51,048 nucleotides of DNA, taken from NCBI GenBank assembly GCA_902793995.1, contig CADBFP010000012.1, positions 1-51,048 of the forward strand, given 5' to 3'. A model generated the notes under the pieces. The model searched no databases, was not told the DNA's origin, and was given only the letters and a program-made list of their open reading frames with translations. Of the stretch, positions 15,985-24,321 are shown in pieces. This stretch comes from an uncultured Lachnospiraceae bacterium. Lineage in GTDB: Bacteria; Bacillota; Clostridia; Lachnospirales; Lachnospiraceae. Every line of letters starts with the position of its first letter. Within the stretch, counting starts at the first letter, position 1. The position numbers were made by a program, and so were the translations under genes.

Positions 15985-16697
15985 GAGTTCTGGCTATTGA
16001 AAGCGCCGCTCTGGTGGCCTCCGTGGCCCTGGTGGATGAAAAGAGCACCCTGGCGGAATATACCCTGAATACGAAACTGACCCATTCCCAGACCCTGCTG
16101 CCCTTAATTGACGAGATGTTCCGGCAGACAGGGCTTGCGGGGGCGGATCTGGATGCCATAGCGGTTTCTGCCGGCCCCGGCTCCTTTACGGGACTTCGGA
16201 TCGGGGCGGCCACCGCCAAAGCTCTGGGAACGGCCTGGCAGAAGCCTTTGGTGGCGGTGCCCACCCTGGAGGCTCTGGCCCAGGGACTGTGGGGCTGCCG
16301 CTATCTCATCTGTCCCATTATGGACGCCCGGCGGGACCAGGTATATACTGCCCTGTACCGGTTTACGGAAGCGGGCAGGCCGGAAGGCATTCGGGAGGCC
16401 CAGGCCGTAGGAATCGAGGATTTGACGGATTCTCTGATGCAGGAGGGCTCGCCGGTGCTGTTTACCGGCGACGGAGTGCCGGTCTTTCAGGATGTGATCC
16501 GGGAGAAAATGCAGGATCTGGCTCGCTTTGCCCCGCCGCATATGAGTCGCCAGCGGGCGGGGGCGGTGGGCGCCCTGGGGCTGGCAATGCTGCAGAAGGG
16601 TATCACGGTGGAAGCGGAGCGCTTCGCCCCTTTCTACCTTAGAGTTTCTCAGGCAGAGCGGGAGCGGGCAGAACGGGAGGGCCGGAAAGATGAATGA
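15981..16697 (+). CDS. tsaB: tRNA t6A modification protein TsaB
   Basis: The 238-aa ASKHA-fold protein begins MRVLAIESAALVASVALVD and has the diagnostic VSAGPGSFTGLRIG (about 55-68), then AKALGTAW and PIMDARRDQVYTALY. It dimerises with TsaD as the non-catalytic platform of the t6A machinery. It overlaps tsaE by 4 bp and rimI by 8 bp. The gene is collinear with tsaE-rimI-rnz-tsaD. Confidence 0.95.
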   Translation: MRVLAIESAALVASVALVDEKSTLAEYTLNTKLTHSQTLLPLIDEMFRQTGLAGADLDAIAVSAGPGSFTGLRIGAATAKALGTAWQKPLVAVPTLEALAQGLWGCRYLICPIMDARRDQVYTALYRFTEAGRPEGIREAQAVGIEDLTDSLMQEGSPVLFTGDGVPVFQDVIREKMQDLARFAPPHMSRQRAGAVGALGLAMLQKGITVEAERFAPFYLRVSQAERERAEREGRKDE

Positions 16698-17127
16698 ATT
16701 ATGTATCCGCCCCGGCCGGGTGGAAGACGCCCCGGCCCTGCGGAAGCTGGAACGGCAAAACTTTACGGATCCCTGGTCCGAAGAGGGCCTGGCCACCTCC
16801 CTGGCTTCCCCCCTGTATTATATCCGAGTGGCGGAGCAGACGGGAGAGATTTTCGGCTATCTGATTGCCTCCCGGGTGCTGGATGAAGGAGAATTGCTCA
16901 GGATTGCGGTCTCGCCGGACAAACGGGTCCGGGGGGTGGGCAAAGCCCTGACCCGGGCCATGATGGAGGAAAACCCGGCCACCAAAACCTGGCGGCTGGA
17001 TGTGCGGGTGAGCAATTACGGCGCCATTAAGCTGTATGAATCCCTGGGATTCAAGGCGGTGATCCGCCGCCGGAATTATTACGAAAAACCGGCGGAAGAC
17101 GGCATTATGATGATGCTGGAGTCATAG
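16690..17127 (+). CDS. rimI: Ribosomal-protein-alanine N-acetyltransferase RimI
   Basis: The 145-aa GNAT enzyme has the acetyl-CoA loop in AVSPDKRVRGVGKALTRAMM (R/Q-x-x-G-x-G/A, about 75-94) and the VRVSNYGAIKLYESLGFK motif (about 103-120) of RimI. It acetylates the N-terminus of ribosomal protein S18 in the model system. It overlaps tsaB by 8 bp, the standard clostridial arrangement. Its TAG stop lies in the TAGGGGCCGATG start of a palindromic repeat. Confidence 0.92.
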   Translation: MNELCIRPGRVEDAPALRKLERQNFTDPWSEEGLATSLASPLYYIRVAEQTGEIFGYLIASRVLDEGELLRIAVSPDKRVRGVGKALTRAMMEENPATKTWRLDVRVSNYGAIKLYESLGFKAVIRRRNYYEKPAEDGIMMMLES

Positions 17128-17149
17128 GGGCCGATGCCCTCATCGGCCC
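17125..17149. repeat. Palindromic repeat at the rimI stop codon
   Basis: GGGCCGATG (17128-17136) pairs with CATCGGCCC (17141-17149) around CCCT. The leading TAGGGGC-like tip supplies the rimI stop. It belongs to the interspersed palindrome family or a close relative, and separates rimI from rnz. Confidence 0.7.
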
Positions 17150-17180
17150 GCATAAGCAATAAAAGACTGCAAGGACAACT

Positions 17181-18092
17181 ATGTTAGACATTTGCCTGGC
17201 CGGCACCGGAGGGATGATGCCCCTGCCCTACCGGCACTTAACCTGCCTTATGCTGCGGCATGAGGGATCACAGCTTTTAATCGATTGCGGGGAAGGCACC
17301 CAGATTGCCCTGAAGCGGCGGGGCTGGAGCTTCAATCCCATCGACTATATTTTGTTTACCCATTTTCATGCGGATCATATCAGCGGCCTCATCGGCCTGC
17401 TGCTTTCCATCGGCAATGCGGAGCGGAAGGACCCCGTGACCCTGGTGGGCCCCCGGGGCCTAAAGCAGGTGGTTTCCAGCCTGCGGATTATTGCGCCGGA
17501 GCTGCCTTTTGAACTGGAATACATGGAACTGGGCGCCCAGCCCCAGGAAAGTCTGCAGCTGGGGGCTTTTCACATCACCGCCTTTAAGGCGAGACACCGG
17601 ATTCCCTGCTATGGCTATACCGTGGAGATTCCCCGGCAGGGCCGCTTTCAGCTGGAGCAGGCCCGGGCTTTGGGACTGCCGGTGCAACTCTGGGGGATCC
17701 TCCAGCGGGGGGAGACGGTGGAATATGAAGGGGAGACCTATTTCCCGGAAATGGTGATGGGACCGCCCCGGAAGGGCCTTAAAGTCAGCTATTGCACCGA
17801 TTCCCGGCCCACGGACAATATCGTGGAGGGGGTCCGGGAAGCGGATCTGTTTATCTGCGAGGGCATGTACGGAGAGGCCGGATCCCAGCAGCGGGCGGCG
17901 GAGCACATGCATATGAACTTTGAGGAGGCGGCGGACCTGGCCCGGGAGGCGGCGGTGAAGGAACTTTGGCTGACCCATTTTTCCCCGGCCATGCCCCATC
18001 CGGAAGAGTATCTGGAGGTGGCGCAGGCCATTTTCCCCAATGCTTTGGTGGGAAAAGACGGCTTAAGCAAAACTCTGAAGTTTGAGGAATAA
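17181..18092 (+). CDS. rnz: Ribonuclease Z
   Basis: The 303-aa metallo-beta-lactamase-fold enzyme carries the zinc motif THFHADHISGL (about 59-69), an upstream LLIDCGEGTQIAL typical of tRNase Z, KARHRIPCYGY, the CTDSRPT region and a late TLWLTHFSPA-type motif (about 266-275). It cuts tRNA precursors after the discriminator base, which matters here because the tRNA-Asn in this window lacks an encoded CCA. It sits between rimI and tsaD, so three tRNA or ribosome maturation functions share one unit. Confidence 0.94.
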   Translation: MLDICLAGTGGMMPLPYRHLTCLMLRHEGSQLLIDCGEGTQIALKRRGWSFNPIDYILFTHFHADHISGLIGLLLSIGNAERKDPVTLVGPRGLKQVVSSLRIIAPELPFELEYMELGAQPQESLQLGAFHITAFKARHRIPCYGYTVEIPRQGRFQLEQARALGLPVQLWGILQRGETVEYEGETYFPEMVMGPPRKGLKVSYCTDSRPTDNIVEGVREADLFICEGMYGEAGSQQRAAEHMHMNFEEAADLAREAAVKELWLTHFSPAMPHPEEYLEVAQAIFPNALVGKDGLSKTLKFEE

Positions 18093-18093
18093 T

Positions 18094-18112
18094 TGGGGTG
18101 AGGGCGACTTGA
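18094..18112 (+). repeat. Partial GTGAGGGCGACTTG element before tsaD
   Basis: GGGGTGAGGGCGACTTGAGG is the 3' tip of the second palindrome family (complete at 47757 and 48590). It lies in the 30-bp rnz-tsaD gap, where its G-rich part may act as a distal ribosome-binding region. Confidence 0.55.
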
Positions 18113-18122
18113 GGACGACTAC

Positions 18123-19127
18123 ATGAACATCTTAGCAATCGAAACTTCCTGTGACGAGACCGCCGCCGCCGTGGTGGCAGATGGCCGTCATATTTTAAGC
18201 AATATCATATCTTCCCAGGTGCCCCTTCATACCCTCTACGGCGGGGTGGTGCCGGAGCTGGCCTCCCGTGCCCATATTGAGCGCATAGACCAGGTGGTGC
18301 AGGAGGCCTTAAAGGAGGCAGGAACGACTTTAGAGGCGGTGGACGCCATCGCCGTCACCTACGGTTCCGGTCTGGTGGGAGCCCTTTTGGTGGGAGTGGC
18401 CTATGCCAAGGCCCTGGCCTTTGGCTTGAAGAAGCCCCTGATAGGGGTTCATCATATCGAAGGCCATGTAGCCGCCAATTTCCTGGCCCATCCGGAGCTG
18501 GAGCCTCCTTTTCTCAGCCTGATTGTTTCCGGCGGCCATACCAATCTGGCTTTTATGAAGGATTACGGGGTTTTTGAGATCATCGGCCGCACCCGGGACG
18601 ATGCGGCGGGAGAGGCCTTTGACAAGGTGGCCCGGGCCATCGGGCTGGGCTATCCCGGCGGTCCGAAAATAGAGAATGCCGCCCGGGAGGGCAATCCGGA
18701 AGCCATTCATTTTCCCCGGGGGAAGGTGGATGAAGCCCCTTATGATTTTACTTTCAGCGGTATGAAATCCGCGGTGCTGAATTATCTGAATCACGCGGAA
18801 ATGACGGGAGAAACCGTATCCCGGGCGGATGTGGCGGCTTCCTTTCAGGCAGCGGCGGTGGAGGTGCTGGTGAGCCGGGCCATGGCTGCAGCCAGGGAGT
18901 TTGGGCAGGATAAGCTGGTGCTGGCCGGCGGCGTAGCCGCCAATGGGGCTCTGCGGGCCGCCCTGCAGGAGGCCTGCGATAAGGCCGGGGTGGCGCTGTA
19001 TGCTCCGCCTCTCATTCTCTGCACGGACAATGCGGCCATGATTGGCGCCGCAGGATATTACCGTTATTTGAAAGGCGATTTGGCCGGCTGGGACTTAAAC
19101 GCCGTGCCGTATCTGGAATTGGGATAG
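18123..19127 (+). CDS. tsaD: tRNA N6-adenosine threonylcarbamoyltransferase TsaD
   Basis: The 334-aa enzyme begins [18 protein letters not shown] and shows [11 protein letters not shown], the metal ligands in [13 protein letters not shown] (His at about 109 and 113), [28 protein letters not shown] and [10 protein letters not shown]. It transfers the threonylcarbamoyl group from TC-AMP to A37 of tRNA. All residues of the catalytic core look intact. It follows rnz after 30 bp that hold part of a palindromic repeat. With tsaE and tsaB upstream, only tsaC/tywC activity (TC-AMP synthesis) is missing from this cluster and must lie elsewhere. Confidence 0.96.
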   Translation: MNILAIETSCDETAAAVVADGRHILSNIISSQVPLHTLYGGVVPELASRAHIERIDQVVQEALKEAGTTLEAVDAIAVTYGSGLVGALLVGVAYAKALAFGLKKPLIGVHHIEGHVAANFLAHPELEPPFLSLIVSGGHTNLAFMKDYGVFEIIGRTRDDAAGEAFDKVARAIGLGYPGGPKIENAAREGNPEAIHFPRGKVDEAPYDFTFSGMKSAVLNYLNHAEMTGETVSRADVAASFQAAAVEVLVSRAMAAAREFGQDKLVLAGGVAANGALRAALQEACDKAGVALYAPPLILCTDNAAMIGAAGYYRYLKGDLAGWDLNAVPYLELG

Positions 19128-19145
19128 GACGCGTGAGGTTTGTGG

Positions 19146-19199
19146 CGTAGGGGCGGCTATTAGCCGCACGAGTAGGGGCGAGCATGGCTCGTCCGCCGA
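19146..19199. repeat. Two GTAGGGGC palindromes after tsaD
   Basis: CGTAGGGGCGGCTATTAGCCG (19146-19166) and GTAGGGGCGAGCATGGCTCG (from about 19172) lie side by side. The inner arms differ (GGCT/AGCC against GAGC/GCTC) but each is self-complementary. Confidence 0.75.
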
Positions 19200-19229
19200 T
19201 TACAGGGAAGTGCAAGGCAGAAGCAAGTG

Positions 19230-20774
19230 ATGAACAGCAGAAATCAAAAACACATTGTCGGTTTTGTGGCGGGGGTTTTCTTCTTATCCCTCATCCCTTT
19301 GTATGCCCTGGGCTTTTTCGCCCATCCCAGCGTGGATGATTATTATTATGGGGTGGAAACCGCCGGCGTCTGGCAGGAGACAGGCAGCCTGGGGGCTGTG
19401 ATGAGCAAATCCTGGGAACTGATGAAAGACAGCTATGAGACCTGGCAGGGAAACTTCGCCGCCATTTTTCTGATGCGTCTCCAGCCCGGCATTTTCGGAG
19501 AAAGTGCTTATTGGATTGCCCCGGCCATTCTGCTGACATCCCTTGCGGCCTCTATGCTTTTCTTCTTTTATACCGCCCTGCGGAAGCTGGCAAGCACCGG
19601 CCGGCCCGCGGCCTGGGGCATATCCCTGGCACTGACCTTTTGCGCCATACAGTTTTGCTATAAACCCTCGGATTCCTTCTACTGGTTTAACGGAGGAATT
19701 TATTATACCTTCTTCTTTGCCCTGAGCTATGTTTTGCTGGGGCTGCTGACTCTGGCGGTAAAGGGGGAAAGCAACAAAGCCCGGGCTTTGGCAGCCATCC
19801 CCTTGGCTCCCCTGGCTTTCCTCATAGGCGGCGGCAATTATTCCACTGCCCTGAGCCTGGCGGTGCTGCTGGGCAGCTTGCTGGGATATGCCATATGGAG
19901 GAGAAGGGGTTACTCTAAGCGGCGGGAAGCGGAGTCGAAGAATCCCTTCCCTCCCCTCCTCCTGGCCTTCCTTCCTCTCCTGATCTCCCTTGCTCTAAGC
20001 ATTCTGGCGCCGGGCAATGCCGTCCGCCAGTCCGTAACGGGCGAGAGCGCCGGGGTGGTGAAAGCGCTGCTGTTTTCCTTCGCTTATGGCGGATATTCTC
20101 TGATGGAAGGGCTGAAACTGCCGGTGGCGGTTTTATGGCTGGGGCTGACGCCTGTCCTGTATCATCTCAGCCGGCGGGTGCCGGGAAAATATCCCCTGCC
20201 CCTTTTCGTGCTGCTTTTCAGCTTCGGCATTTATGCCTCCCAGGGGACGGCCCTGTTTTATGCCCAGGGGCTTCGGATGCCTCCCCGCATGAGCAATATC
20301 ATTTACTTTAATGCCTACCTTTTCACCGGCTTCAACCTCTTTTATCTTTGCGGCTGGCTTAGGCGCCGTTATCCGGGGAATCCCCTGGAACGCTTTGGCG
20401 AAAAACTGGCGGAGAGTCCGAAAGCGCTGCTTCGCTTTTCCGCTTTGATGGCCCTGTGCTTTTCTCTTTCCTGCCTGGGGCTTTGGCAGGTGACGGAGAA
20501 GGAAGGGGGCGGCGCCGATTTCCAGGTGGAGCCCTTAAGTGTCAGTGCGGCCTATTCTCTGCTGAAAGGGGAGGCGGCACTCTATGACAGGCAGCTGGCG
20601 GAGCGGGCGGCCTTTCTGGCGGCCCAGCCGGAGGGGGAGGAGGTGACGGTGCCGCCTTTATCGGTCTATCCCTCGGCTTTGACCCATTCGGAGATAACGG
20701 CGGATCCCCTGGATTTCAAAAACGACCACCTGGCCCGGTTTTATCACCTGGGCAGTGTGAGGCTGGAACCGTAG
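19230..20774 (+). CDS. DUF6056-like polytopic membrane protein
   Basis: The protein of about 514 residues has roughly ten or more hydrophobic helices. Its N-terminal loop reads FFAHPSVDDYYYGVETAGVW, then YETWQGNFAAIFLMRLQP, the pattern I associate with DUF6056 membrane proteins, which resemble glycosyltransferase-C or wall-polymer flippase architectures. The catalytic role is unproven. The paired Asp in SVDDYYYG resembles the acidic motif of GT-C enzymes. The start may be GTG 19227 or ATG 19230. The SD is weak. Its TAG stop (20772-20774) falls inside the CGTAGGGACGA tip of a palindromic repeat. It stands alone between tsaD and the YjjI gene. Confidence 0.65.
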   Translation: MNSRNQKHIVGFVAGVFFLSLIPLYALGFFAHPSVDDYYYGVETAGVWQETGSLGAVMSKSWELMKDSYETWQGNFAAIFLMRLQPGIFGESAYWIAPAILLTSLAASMLFFFYTALRKLASTGRPAAWGISLALTFCAIQFCYKPSDSFYWFNGGIYYTFFFALSYVLLGLLTLAVKGESNKARALAAIPLAPLAFLIGGGNYSTALSLAVLLGSLLGYAIWRRRGYSKRREAESKNPFPPLLLAFLPLLISLALSILAPGNAVRQSVTGESAGVVKALLFSFAYGGYSLMEGLKLPVAVLWLGLTPVLYHLSRRVPGKYPLPLFVLLFSFGIYASQGTALFYAQGLRMPPRMSNIIYFNAYLFTGFNLFYLCGWLRRRYPGNPLERFGEKLAESPKALLRFSALMALCFSLSCLGLWQVTEKEGGGADFQVEPLSVSAAYSLLKGEAALYDRQLAERAAFLAAQPEGEEVTVPPLSVYPSALTHSEITADPLDFKNDHLARFYHLGSVRLEP

Positions 20775-20877
20775 GGACGATTAATAATTGCCCCTACAGA
20801 GGATGCGTGAAGCCTGCCGCGTAGGGGCGAGCATTGCTCGCCCGCAGTATCAGGGCGATTGATAATCGCCCCTACGC
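20771..20877. repeat. Cluster of three GTAGGGGC palindromes
   Basis: Units at 20771-20800, 20821-20843 and 20848-20877 follow one another with cores ATTAATAAT, GAGCATTGCTC and ATTGATAAT. The first carries the TAG stop of the preceding gene. The last ends in GCCCCTACGCAG, 8 bp before the promoter of the YjjI gene. Confidence 0.8.
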
Positions 20878-20886
20878 AGATATGTA

Positions 20887-20915
20887 TTGCCTGTGGAACC
20901 GTCCCGTGCTACAAT
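20887..20915 (+). promoter_or_regulatory. Sigma-A promoter of the YjjI/YjjW pair
   Basis: TTGCCT (20887-20892), a 17-bp spacer and TACAAT (20910-20915) lie just after the repeat cluster and 33 bp before the ATG. Confidence 0.6.
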
Positions 20916-20947
20916 CAAAGCATAAAACCAAAAGTGAGGAAACACCC

Positions 20948-22468
20948 ATGAGTGCTGCTTTAGATATTATCAAAGATCCTACCCTGACTTATAAGCAGGA
21001 ATTGCTGGCTCTGGCCCGCCTGGGGGAGGCCACGGACAATACCCTGCGCTACAGCGACGACTACTACGCCGCCAAGGAAAGCCGGGCCCTTTGCGACTTA
21101 AACGAAGGCCCCATGCCTTACCGACCCCGCTACATCTGCCCGGATTACAGCGTGCTTTTCAAGAAGGGCTCTGTTTTTCTGGAGCTGGAGCCCCCGAAGG
21201 ATCTGGCGGAGGCCTTAAACTCCCTGATGATCCTCTATCATCATGTGCCTTCCATAACGGCCTATCCCGTCTATCTGGGGGATCTGGACGCTTTGCTGGA
21301 GCCCTTTGTGCTGAAGGAAGAGCGGGCCTACGCCAAAAAGCTGCTGGGGCTGTTTTTAAAGCAGATCGATAAGACCCTGACGGATTCCTTCGTCCATGCG
21401 GACCTGGGGCCCCAGGCCAGCATCACCGGGGAGCTTTTGATGGAGCTGACGGAGGAGATGCAGCTGGCTATCCCCAATCTGACTTTGAAATACGACCCAG
21501 CGGTGACCCCGGAGGATTTCGCCTTAAAGGCGGTGCAGTGTATGCTGAAGACCGCCAAACCCTCCTTCGCCAACCACGGCATGTTTGTGAAGGAGTGGGG
21601 TGAAAAGTACGCCATTGCATCCTGCTACAACGGGCTGATGCAGGCCGGCGGCGGCTTTACCCTGCCCCGGCTGCGGCTGTATGAATGCTCCCTGGCGGCG
21701 AAGGATGCGGAGGATTTCCTGAACCGGGTGCTCCCGTATTACGCCGACCTGCAGTTTGAATATATGGACAAGCGGGTGAAATTCATTGTAGAGGAATCCA
21801 GCTTTTTTAAGACCAACTTCCTGGTGACGGAGGGCTTTGTGAAGCAGGAGAATTTCACCGGCATGTTCGGCCTGGTGGGGCTGGCGGAATGCTGCAACCA
21901 TTTACTGGGAATCACGGATCCCAAGAAAGGTTTTGGCCTGAATGAGGAAGCCACCGCCCTGGGACGGCGGATCATGGATAAATTGACGGAACTGGTGGAG
22001 GCCCACGAGGCGCCCTATTGTGAATCCACCGGCCACCGCTACCGTTTGCACGCCCAGGTGGGCATTGATTCCGACGGGCGGGAGGACGCCCCCGGCACCC
22101 GGATTCCCATAGGCGCCGAGCCGGCCATGCTGGACCAGCTGGCGGTGAACGAGCAGTTTCATCCCTACTTCCCTACCGGCACCGGGGATATCTTCAAATT
22201 CGAAGAGACCTATTTGAAGACCCCGGAGGCGGTGCTGCCCATTATTCAGGGGAGCTTGAAGCGGGGCCTCAGGTACTTCAGCGGCTATCTGGAAAATAAT
22301 GATGTGGTGCGGGTCACCGACTATCTGGTGAAGCGCTCCGAGATCGATAAACTCACGGCAGGGAAGCAGTCCCTGAACAATGTGACCATCTTCGGCAAGG
22401 GAGCCAAGGACTTTGGCGGGGCCCTGGACAGAAGAGTGCAGCATCATGAAGAAGATAGGAATCATTAA
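20948..22468 (+). CDS. yjjI: YjjI-type glycyl-radical enzyme homologue with Asp at the radical position
   Basis: The 506-aa protein has the reach of YjjI/DUF3029 proteins and pairs with a YjjW-type activase. The thiyl-radical loop is visible as GLVGLAECCNHLLG, with Cys315-Cys316. The C-terminal glycyl-radical loop aligns as VVRVTDYLV, where the family motif R-V-(S/T)-G-Y has Gly. Here codon GAC at 22319-22321 gives Asp458, one transition away from GGC. If real, no glycyl radical can form at this site. ATG 20948 has GAGGAAA 6 bases upstream, and the longer frame from 20834 runs through a repeat. The gene overlaps yjjW by 23 bp. Natural substrate of the family is unknown. Whether this copy works is doubtful. 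Confidence 0.82.
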   Translation: MSAALDIIKDPTLTYKQELLALARLGEATDNTLRYSDDYYAAKESRALCDLNEGPMPYRPRYICPDYSVLFKKGSVFLELEPPKDLAEALNSLMILYHHVPSITAYPVYLGDLDALLEPFVLKEERAYAKKLLGLFLKQIDKTLTDSFVHADLGPQASITGELLMELTEEMQLAIPNLTLKYDPAVTPEDFALKAVQCMLKTAKPSFANHGMFVKEWGEKYAIASCYNGLMQAGGGFTLPRLRLYECSLAAKDAEDFLNRVLPYYADLQFEYMDKRVKFIVEESSFFKTNFLVTEGFVKQENFTGMFGLVGLAECCNHLLGITDPKKGFGLNEEATALGRRIMDKLTELVEAHEAPYCESTGHRYRLHAQVGIDSDGREDAPGTRIPIGAEPAMLDQLAVNEQFHPYFPTGTGDIFKFEETYLKTPEAVLPIIQGSLKRGLRYFSGYLENNDVVRVTDYLVKRSEIDKLTAGKQSLNNVTIFGKGAKDFGGALDRRVQHHEEDRNH

Positions 22469-23495
22469 CAAAATCATTGCTTTTTCCAATGTGGACGGCC
22501 CCGGGAATCGGACGGCCGTCTTTTTCCAGGGCTGCAATCTGCATTGCCTGTATTGCCATAACCCGGAGACCATCCACTTTTGTGTGGGCTGCAGCGCCTG
22601 CTTAGCAGTCTGTCCGACGGGAGCTTTGGAAGGGGGGCACGGCAAAGCCGTGATGGGTGAGGGCGACATGCTGCAACCCGTCACCTGGCACCCCCAAAAA
22701 TGCATCTCCTGCGACGCCTGTATCAAGGCCTGCCCCCATCTGGCTTCTCCCAAAACCCGCCGGATGACAGCGGAGGAGCTGCTCACTGAAATCAAAAAAA
22801 CCGCCCCTTACATCAACGGTGTCAGTTTTTCCGGCGGCGAATGCACTCTGCAGCGGGACTTTTTGGTGGAGGTCATCCCCCTGATCCGTCAGCTGGGCCT
22901 GGGGGTTTTATTGGACTCCAACGGCACCTATGATTTTGAAAAAGATCCTGAGCTGCTGGAAATGATAGACGGCGTCATGCTGGACATCAAAGCGGTGGAT
23001 CCGGCCGTTTGCCGCACTCTCACCGGCGCCGGGCCGGAAATGCCCATAAAGAACCTAAAATACCTGCAATCCGTGGGCAAATTGGCGGAAGTCCGCACGG
23101 TTTTATTGCCGGAAGAAGGCGGCTCCTTGCCGGGTGAGGGGCAAAATCGTCGAAGCGCTGCCAGTGGCAGAGGAAGCGAGACGATTTTGGTGACATCGTC
23201 CGAAAAAGCGACCAGCGAGGGAAGCTTTTTCGATGACGATGGAGGGTGGCACGGCGAAGCCGTGACGGGTGAGGGCGACTTGCACCCACCCAATTCCATG
23301 AACGAACTTACCGTCCGCACCGTAGCCTCCCTGTTGTCTCCTGCCATCCCCTACAAACTCCTGCGTTACCGCCCTTTTGGCGTCCGGCAGGAGGGGATCG
23401 ATATCATCGGCAACACCATCACGGAGGAATCTGCCGCCGAGGCTCTGGCCGCTCTGGCACGCTCCCTGGGGGCAGAAAACTGCCGGGTGGTGTAA
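22446..23495 (+). CDS. yjjW: YjjW-type glycyl-radical enzyme activase with in-frame repeat insertions
   Basis: The 349-aa radical SAM enzyme has CNLHCLYC (CxxxCxxC for the SAM cluster, about 34-41), two ferredoxin-like clusters (CVGCSACLAVCP and CISCDACIKACP), SFSGGECTLQ and LLDSNGT. It should cleave SAM and abstract a hydrogen from the partner's glycine. Homologues are about 285-290 residues from memory. This one is about 60 longer because of two stretches: residues 63-74 between the ferredoxin motifs, and about 225-280 before YKLLRYRPFGVR. Both match the GTGAGGGCGACTTG palindrome family at DNA level and are read in the same frame. All cluster cysteines remain, so the fold may tolerate them. 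It starts inside yjjI with a weak SD. Confidence 0.88.
   Translation: MKKIGIINKIIAFSNVDGPGNRTAVFFQGCNLHCLYCHNPETIHFCVGCSACLAVCPTGALEGGHGKAVMGEGDMLQPVTWHPQKCISCDACIKACPHLASPKTRRMTAEELLTEIKKTAPYINGVSFSGGECTLQRDFLVEVIPLIRQLGLGVLLDSNGTYDFEKDPELLEMIDGVMLDIKAVDPAVCRTLTGAGPEMPIKNLKYLQSVGKLAEVRTVLLPEEGGSLPGEGQNRRSAASGRGSETILVTSSEKATSEGSFFDDDGGWHGEAVTGEGDLHPPNSMNELTVRTVASLLSPAIPYKLLRYRPFGVRQEGIDIIGNTITEESAAEALAALARSLGAENCRVV
22632..22670 (+). repeat. Palindromic element inside yjjW, copy 1
   Basis: GGGGGGCACGGCAAAGCCGT, then GATGGGTGAGGGCGACATG. It holds the stem CACGGC/GCCGTG and the GGGTGAGGGCGAC tip. It is translated GGHGKAVMGEGDM between the two ferredoxin motifs. Copy 2 at 23241-23282 is closely similar and in the same frame. 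Confidence 0.85.
23118..23282 (+). repeat. Composite palindromic insertion inside yjjW, copy 2
   Basis: Three hairpins follow one another: CAAAATCGTC (23142-23151) with GACGATTTTG (23180-23189); CGAAAAAGC with GCTTTTTCG (about 23200-23232), extended by ATCGTC/GACGAT; and CACGGC-GAA-GCCGTG (about 23249-23263) followed by GGGTGAGGGCGACTTG. It is translated in frame, ending GGWHGEAVTGEGDL, matching copy 1. Confidence 0.85.
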
Positions 23496-23501
23496 ATGGG
23501 A

Positions 23502-23528
23502 GATGACAGAGATACGTCCCCTGTCACC
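23502..23528. repeat. TGACAG/CTGTCA hairpin repeat, copy 1
   Basis: GATGACAGAGATACGTCCCC, then TGTCACC, forms a 6-bp hairpin and is closely similar to 35150-35178. It lies just after the yjjW stop. The remainder of the 166-bp gap up to 23662 shows no gene. Confidence 0.7.
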
Positions 23529-23661
23529 TCATCCGGCCCATTATGATGCCTGATGCAACCGGGCGTTGCCCTGCTTCCACGGAGCGTTTCTTGATTGTCG
23601 GGTCTCTCTCAGGCCATAATCAAAGCGCCGAAAGGCCAATAATCGGAAAGAGAGAAAGAAT

Positions 23662-24306
23662 ATGACACTCGGAGAAAAACTGAAAAAGGCACGTTTGGAA
23701 GCAGGTCTTACCCAGGATGAGCTCGCAGCCAGGTTGATGATTTCCCGCCAGGCTGTATCAAAATGGGAAAGCGACAGGGGGATGCCGGATATCAATAATA
23801 TCAAGGCCATATCGGATCTTTTGGATATTTCCATCGATTATCTGCTGGATGATGGCAGTTCCCTGGATCTAAATGTGACACGGGAGAGGATCGATCTTTC
23901 CGCCTACAGCTATGATCAGGCCGAGGCCAATTGGAGGGAGAAACTCAAAAACAAGATCTTAGGGAAAAAAGGAATCAAAAACAGGATCGTATGCGAAAAG
24001 TTTCCCGGCGCCAGGGTATTTATGCTTATGCCTGAGTCAAAAGCATCCACCAAGGGCGAAAAGCTGGTCGATACGGCAGTATTTCTGCTTACAGACGCAC
24101 CTCTGGGTACGATCGACCTTGCCAAAACCGCCAATTTGATCGGCACAGAATACTATCTGGTGGAAAGGGGAGAAGAGCAATACCTGGTCACCGTGTCCGA
24201 TGAGTTTATGGAAAGCCGCCGGCTCGCCGATCGGGTGAGCGGAAAGAAGTTTACCGTCGGTGACATCCTTTTTAGGATCGTCCAGCGGGATATATCGAAG
24301 GATTAG
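23662..24306 (+). CDS. XRE-family transcriptional regulator
   Basis: The 214-aa protein starts with a classic Cro/CI-type HTH (about 1-60: LGEKLKKARLEAGLTQDELA, then RLMISRQAVSKWESDRGMPD). The C-terminal part of about 130 residues contains a basic KNKILGKKGIKNRIV and a mixed alpha/beta domain with no recognised ligand motif. It should bind DNA as a dimer. The SD AGAGAGAAAG is modest. A GNAT gene follows after 15 bp, so the regulator may control it. The target operator cannot be named. Codon usage looks less GC-rich than in the neighbouring yjjW and GNAT genes. Confidence 0.85.
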   Translation: MTLGEKLKKARLEAGLTQDELAARLMISRQAVSKWESDRGMPDINNIKAISDLLDISIDYLLDDGSSLDLNVTRERIDLSAYSYDQAEANWREKLKNKILGKKGIKNRIVCEKFPGARVFMLMPESKASTKGEKLVDTAVFLLTDAPLGTIDLAKTANLIGTEYYLVERGEEQYLVTVSDEFMESRRLADRVSGKKFTVGDILFRIVQRDISKD

Positions 24307-24321
24307 GGAGGGAGAATTCGG

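Noticed and set aside
21902-22795. Minus-strand frame of 297 codons across the yjjI/yjjW junction
   Set aside because: Antisense shadow of two recognised genes, without SD or recognisable domain.
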